64,000 nucleotides of DNA from Paeniglutamicibacter kerguelensis (GTDB lineage: Bacteria; Actinomycetota; Actinomycetes; Actinomycetales; Micrococcaceae): contig NZ_JAGIOF010000004.1 of assembly GCF_017876535.1 (NCBI RefSeq), positions 310,001 to 374,000 of the forward strand, in the 5' to 3' direction. Of this stretch, positions 60,477 through 64,000 are shown in pieces; the stretch's first letter is position 1, and every line of letters starts with the position of its first letter. Position numbers and translations under genes: made by a program. Below the pieces are notes generated by a model, which saw only the letters and a list, made by a program, of their open reading frames with translations, was not told the DNA's origin and searched no databases.

Positions 60477-60595
60477 TGCACACCCATTTACCGTCGCCGG
60501 AAGCGGCAAAGCCCCCGATTGCGGTGGCTTTCAGTTGGTCTATACGACGCGCGTGCCCGCCAGTCGTTGAACGGCCCCGATGCAGAACCGATGAG

Positions 60596-61503
60596 CTAAA
60601 TGACGTCCTCAGTGAACAGCGACTGCCACTTGTACAGGCCTCCGTCGTAATCCCTGAGAACCGTCCGTTTGAGATCACCCTGAAACTCTGCTCCCAAGAG
60701 CGGCTCAATGAGTTCCCGGCTGTTGTTCACGCGCTTCGTCCACTCCGGCCATCGCTGCCCCGGAGGCGTGCATTCAACCTCCATGAACCGATGCCCCTCG
60801 CCTTGCTGCTTCGTAAGCCATCGCTGACGGATCTTCGGCAGGTTAAGGGTATGCGCCCACGCCCACGCATGATCGTCTTCTGGGACCCACTCATAGGCGG
60901 CTTCCAGAACGTTGGCGTCAACGCCATGCAGGCTACCCAGACGCTCGAGGGTAAATGCATGCCTCCGAGGTACCGCGACTTCCTCGAGACAAACCGCTCG
61001 AGCCAATGAATCCAACGCGGAACGGGGGTCACCCGCACCGATCAACGCATAAACCTGAATCAGGGTGGACCCGGAACTATTTCCCGAAACCGTTCGGCAA
61101 GCCACTGGACATCCATCAGGGCACGCCGGGCTTCGGTGCCCTCGACCGGCCAGTGCTGTCCATCGTCATTTGGCGTGGATGCCACCCACCCACCAACTCG
61201 CGGGCCTTCGCCATTTCTGGCCCAGCGCGCACGATCGGCGCGAGCGACCAGCCGGCGTGCCTCCTGGGCGTCCATTCGCGGCTCGTTCGTCAGCAAAACC
61301 GAAGGCCACGATGTTTCGCTCATAAGCCCGATCGGGCTCTGCTCACGAACACGGAATGCCGGAATCGTCGCACCGGCGGGAGTGGCTTCCACATCGTAAA
61401 TACGACCCCTCATCAGATTGGAGAGACCGTTGTTGACCCGACGAACCCTGTATCGAGGAACCGACAGGGGAGAACACTTCGAAACCGTCGATGATCCGCT
61501 CAC
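60596..61503 (-). pseudogene. Frameshifted gene of unknown function in the immunity array
   Basis: GTG at 61503 overlaps the preceding stop (GTGA) and opens a frame that ends near 61060 in VPGPP. A second frame continues directly (SGSTLIQVYALIGAGDPRSA) to 60596. Joined by a one-base shift near 61075, they give about 302 residues. The N-terminal half has RGRIYDVEATPAGATIPAFR and NEPRMDAQEARRLVARADRARW, the C-terminal half LERLGSLHGVDANVLEAAYEW. I recognise no family. Position and overlap suggest a further immunity or accessory protein now broken; two separate genes are also possible. Confidence 0.55.
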
Positions 61504-61808
61504 TGGTCGAGTTCTTCCAAGCCTTGATGCGCAGCATCGAGAATGGACCGCATCAGGAAATCAAAATGGTTGTTCTCCGTCTTCAATGGCTTCCCGTTTC
61601 GGTGAAGGACCAGATCGGTTAAGCTCCCTGGGCCTCCCGCGAAGGATTGAATGAGTCCCGCATAGATTTCGCGTATCTCCGGCGAATTTGACGCAGTTCT
61701 GAGCGCTTCGGTCTTGTTCCGGAATACGTTGGACCAACCGGGCCGACCGTGCTTCGCAAGGATTTCGGAGAACTCCTCGAGCATTTCGACCATTTTCTCG
61801 ATGTTCAA
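61500..61808 (-). CDS. Small DUF6966-like protein
   Basis: A 102-residue helical protein, starting with TTG at 61808 behind AAGGA. The segment IQSFAGGPGSLTDLVLHRNG near 48-67 is the strongest link to DUF6966 (GGMGSxxDL pattern), and MVEMLEEFSEILAKHGRPGW forms the first helix. It is related to the proteins at 59259 and 58696. Its TGA overlaps the next start (GTGA), so it is part of a coupled operon running through the array. Function unknown; immunity is the contextual guess. Confidence 0.6.
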   Translation of the reverse strand: MNIEKMVEMLEEFSEILAKHGRPGWSNVFRNKTEALRTASNSPEIREIYAGLIQSFAGGPGSLTDLVLHRNGKPLKTENNHFDFLMRSILDAAHQGLEELDQ

Positions 61809-61919
61809 ACCAGCGTCCTTGACTTCAATCTCTCATTCTTCGCCTGCGCCAACATGTGCTCACCAGTATCCTGCCAAACGGTAGTTTATGGGCTTACTGA
61901 CCTCCGATGCATGCTTGAG

Positions 61920-62702
61920 TCAGCCGTCCCGGTGGCTCGCAGACCAAGCAAGATCACGCGAACGTGAACCGGTCATCGCAAAGTGGCGTGCCGCCGCCCG
62001 CGCTCGACGCAACGATTCACCGTCCGTCTGGTCCGGCGAACCGGCAGCGGACATCTCGTTGCCCAACATCGTTCGTCCCGAAGCAACCAGGGTGTTCCAC
62101 GCGGGAGATTCAAGGTCATCCGTCTCGTATACTTCAACGGCGTCCGGTGCGATACCTACGGCATCCATCCGGGCCGCGCCACGTCGCAGGGTAAGGGCCG
62201 AGAACTGACCGTCGAGCCGCCCAAGCAACTCATCGATCTTTTCCCCGCTGGGGCCAAGCTCCTCGAAACGGTCCTTGCCGATGGCCCACGTCGCCACCGT
62301 CGTCGCCGGCACCGCCATCGGGTCCGTCTTCGGCTCGGGAAGAACCTCGGGCCCCTGCCTCGCCGCCCGGCGTGCACGCCCGAGGATCATTCCGAGAACG
62401 GCGAAACCTACCAAGGCCGTAATCGTCCAGGTGATCGTTCCGAAATTGATCAACAACACCAGGGAGAGACCGATGACCAGCGGATAGGTCATCATGCGCT
62501 TGTAGGGGTCCTGCCGCGCACCGGAAATTAACGAGAGCAGTAGGACTATTGCGGAGAAAAGGACCACGAGAACCGGCAGAGACCCCGCCAAAAGCGGAAT
62601 CGCCAGGCCAACCACGGCCGCAGAGAAAGCAAGAAAATAACGTAGCGGGGTAGGTGCCGCCACACGTGCAACCGGCGTCAATCGACGCTCTCCGGTTTTC
62701 AT
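61920..62702 (-). CDS. Membrane protein with Imm1-like C-terminal domain
   Basis: A 260-residue protein with a basic N-terminus (MKTGERRLTPVARVAA), about four hydrophobic spans (residues 22-110), and a soluble domain from about 115. The ending ESLRRARAAARHFAMTGSRSRDLAW has the helix-then-tryptophan layout of Imm1 proteins, although sequence identity to the two neighbours is low. It starts four bases inside the end of copy 2 (ATGA), so both are translated together. A divergent cousin in the same immunity system is the simplest reading. Confidence 0.6.
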   Translation of the reverse strand: MKTGERRLTPVARVAAPTPLRYFLAFSAAVVGLAIPLLAGSLPVLVVLFSAIVLLLSLISGARQDPYKRMMTYPLVIGLSLVLLINFGTITWTITALVGFAVLGMILGRARRAARQGPEVLPEPKTDPMAVPATTVATWAIGKDRFEELGPSGEKIDELLGRLDGQFSALTLRRGAARMDAVGIAPDAVEVYETDDLESPAWNTLVASGRTMLGNEMSAAGSPDQTDGESLRRARAAARHFAMTGSRSRDLAWSASHRDG

Positions 62703-63523
62703 GCGGACAACGTCCTCCAGTCAGCAATCGTCGGCGAGCTAAACCACGTCAACTGCGGGTCAGCCCGGCCCTTGAGATGGAAGTAGTGCGCCGCAACCAA
62801 CGCCTTCTCCAGCGTCGTGGTCTCCCAGGACGCATGCGAAATGACCATTGGTCCGATCTTCACGTCGACCTGGCCGGGATCGCTTCCCGGAGAAGTCAGC
62901 ATGCTCCATTGGTCTTCTTTCGAGGTCTCGGGAGAGAAGCAGACGACCAGCGCGCCCTGCGCATTTCCGGCGACGGTCAAGCATGCCTCACCACGCGTTG
63001 CGCTCACCAGCGTGCGCCGGTCGCCGTCCAGCGACCGGATCTTGGCAACCAGCGCTGCCTCCGAGTACCCGGCCTCGCGAAAGGCTTTTCGCTCAACGCG
63101 CCACTCCAGCGAATCACCATCGTGGTTCTTCAGAGCTTTTGAATTCGGGGCTACACAACCACGTCGCCGATCCCATTCCGAACGCAGCATCGCACCAATG
63201 GTCCAACCCGACCAAATGCTGAGGAACCACGATGCGAGAACACTGCCGAACCCCGGCACGAACCGCGAAACTGCTAATGGGGCAAGAAGTAGCGCAGCCA
63301 GCAAAGTAAAAGGGGCCCCGTAGGATACGAATCCCAAAATGCCGGCCAAGATCAATGCACCCAAAATGGTTCCGAACAGCAACACCAAATCTGATTGGCC
63401 ACTCAGCAAGGATCCACCTACAGCAACAGCAAGGGAAACAAAAACGATGACGCATCGCCAGAGGATATCCGATCGGCTCATCGGCTTATACCGCCATGCT
63501 TTTGCCTGCTTATTCGCTACCAA
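62699..63523 (-). CDS. Membrane-anchored Imm1-like immunity protein, copy 2
   Basis: A 274-residue protein with the same layout as copy 1: four spans, a basic hinge, and a C-terminal Imm1-like domain ending PTIADWRTLSA as in copy 1. Relative to copy 1 it carries a seven-residue insertion around RSLDGDRRTLVSATRG. The start is TTG at 63523, with GGAG five bases before it, and lies 14 bases inside the end of the toxin-like gene, so toxin and immunity are made in sequence. This is the intact module from which copy 1 appears to derive. Confidence 0.68.
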   Translation of the reverse strand: MVANKQAKAWRYKPMSRSDILWRCVIVFVSLAVAVGGSLLSGQSDLVLLFGTILGALILAGILGFVSYGAPFTLLAALLLAPLAVSRFVPGFGSVLASWFLSIWSGWTIGAMLRSEWDRRRGCVAPNSKALKNHDGDSLEWRVERKAFREAGYSEAALVAKIRSLDGDRRTLVSATRGEACLTVAGNAQGALVVCFSPETSKEDQWSMLTSPGSDPGQVDVKIGPMVISHASWETTTLEKALVAAHYFHLKGRADPQLTWFSSPTIADWRTLSA

Positions 63524-63546
63524 AGGAACTCCAACTTAGATCTAGT
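63493..63546. repeat. Intact counterpart of the duplicated toxin tail/immunity start
   Basis: Matches 60423-60476 at 47 of 54 positions. Here it encodes the toxin's last residues in one frame and the TTG start of immunity copy 2 in another. Confidence 0.75.
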
Positions 63547-64000
63547 CCCGCACCAATACCGGCGCCAGCTGCTGCAGAACCCCATAGTGCGGTGGTGTTA
63601 TGTTGTTCGAATCGTACGAAGGTCCCACCCAACGTTCTTGGCTGCTGAAGCGGAATTCTCCTAAGAGCGTCGAAATTACTCTGTGTAATTCGATCTGGCA
63701 TTGGAATGAAAGGTACGCCCGCCCCGGTGACGCCAGCGAAGGCTAAGTCCCCCCAGCCGGTTGATTCTCCAGCAACAAGATTAGTCGAAGCTACGCCGCT
63801 AATGTTTCCCGCTGCGCCTACCAGGGACGTGGACGTCTTCGCTGCCAAAGATGAAACCGGTTTCCCGAGGTGTTCAGCTATGGATCCTCCGGCTGGTCCA
63901 GCCAAACCACCAATTGAGCCACCAACGAATCCGCCGATGGAAGAAGCTATTACGCCTCGGGCACTAATCTTCTCGCCTCCGATAGTTTGTCCCAAAACAT
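63510..64000 (-). CDS. C-terminal part of a glycine-rich, toxin-like protein (5' end beyond right edge)
   Basis: Only the last 163 or so residues are visible; the frame is open through base 64000. The first half is a glycine-rich hydrophobic segment (SSIGGFVGGSIGGLAGPAGG) followed by small-residue stretches (SLVGAAGNISGVASTNL), typical of transmembrane or pore-forming toxin regions. The end reads SAAAGAGIGAGLDLSWSSFGSE. The gene overlaps the immunity gene behind it by 14 bases. No toxin family can be assigned without the N-terminus; membrane-active toxin is an inference from composition and from the membrane-bound immunity proteins. Confidence 0.55.
   Translation of the reverse strand, partial: VLGQTIGGEKISARGVIASSIGGFVGGSIGGLAGPAGGSIAEHLGKPVSSLAAKTSTSLVGAAGNISGVASTNLVAGESTGWGDLAFAGVTGAGVPFIPMPDRITQSNFDALRRIPLQQPRTLGGTFVRFEQHNTTALWGSAAAGAGIGAGLDLSWSSFGSE

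Noticed and set aside
1..64000. CRISPR arrays, rRNA or tRNA genes, prophage and replication origin.
   Set aside because: No regularly spaced repeats, no ribosomal or complete tRNA sequence, no phage structural genes and no DnaA-box cluster were seen.

Overview
The window is high-GC actinobacterial DNA. The gene set (purSQL with a separate small PurL, an LAETG sortase-anchored surface protein, SAM riboswitches, kynureninase, DszA/SfnB-type sulfur monooxygenases, GTG and TTG starts with clear Shine-Dalgarno sequences) fits the Micrococcaceae, i.e. Arthrobacter or a close relative such as Paeniglutamicibacter. That placement is inferred from gene content only. I see no rRNA, tRNA, CRISPR array or replication origin.

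Layout. 1-10.8 kb: housekeeping and enzyme genes: a PAP2-type phosphatase cut by the left edge, an MDR oxidoreductase, a YchJ-like protein, the purS-purQ-purL operon, a RibD-like reductase, a membrane-domain/lipase fusion, an MpaB-like/DUF1990 fusion, and two small proteins. 10.9-18.4 kb: one 2489-residue surface protein with a VWA domain, two kinds of tandem repeats, a proline-rich stalk and an LAETG anchor. 18.6-42.97 kb: the most coherent part, a methionine/organosulfur region. It carries five copies of a SAM-I-clan riboswitch. They precede (i) metN-metI-monooxygenase-dehydrogenase-metQ-metQ, (ii) a second dehydrogenase-monooxygenase pair, (iii) an OsmC protein plus an SSS-family symporter, (iv) acetyl-CoA synthetase acsA, and (v) O-acetylhomoserine sulfhydrylase metY plus a CoA-binding protein. 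A frameshifted transposase, a formamide operon (amiS-fmdB-fmdA), an SDR/MarR pair, a methyltransferase and a histidine phosphatase lie among them.

43-58.5 kb: mixed chromosomal genes: an ArsR-like regulator divergent from an MFS exporter with a perfect 17-bp inverted repeat between them, a second MFS exporter, a carbon-nitrogen hydrolase, an AAA+ ATPase/TPR-membrane-protein pair, purA, a TetR regulator, thymidine kinase, and an amino-acid permease/kynureninase unit divergent from an Lrp/AsnC regulator. 58.6-64 kb: an AT-richer accessory block that looks like a polymorphic-toxin immunity array. The C-terminal end of a glycine-rich toxin-like protein enters from the right edge. It is followed by membrane-anchored Imm1-like proteins, small DUF6966-like proteins, two frameshifted genes, and a second immunity module still carrying a copy of the last codons of the toxin gene.

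How the genes may work together. When SAM is low, the five leaders should open together. Products would import methionine or other organosulfur compounds (MetNIQ, possibly the SSS symporter), release sulfur from organosulfur substrates by flavin-dependent oxidation (LLM and SfnB-like enzymes), protect against peroxides (OsmC) and fix sulfide into homocysteine (MetY). Acetyl-CoA synthetase in the same regulon suggests that acetate released by MetY is returned to acetyl-CoA for homoserine acetylation. That loop is an inference from the arrangement, not something shown directly.
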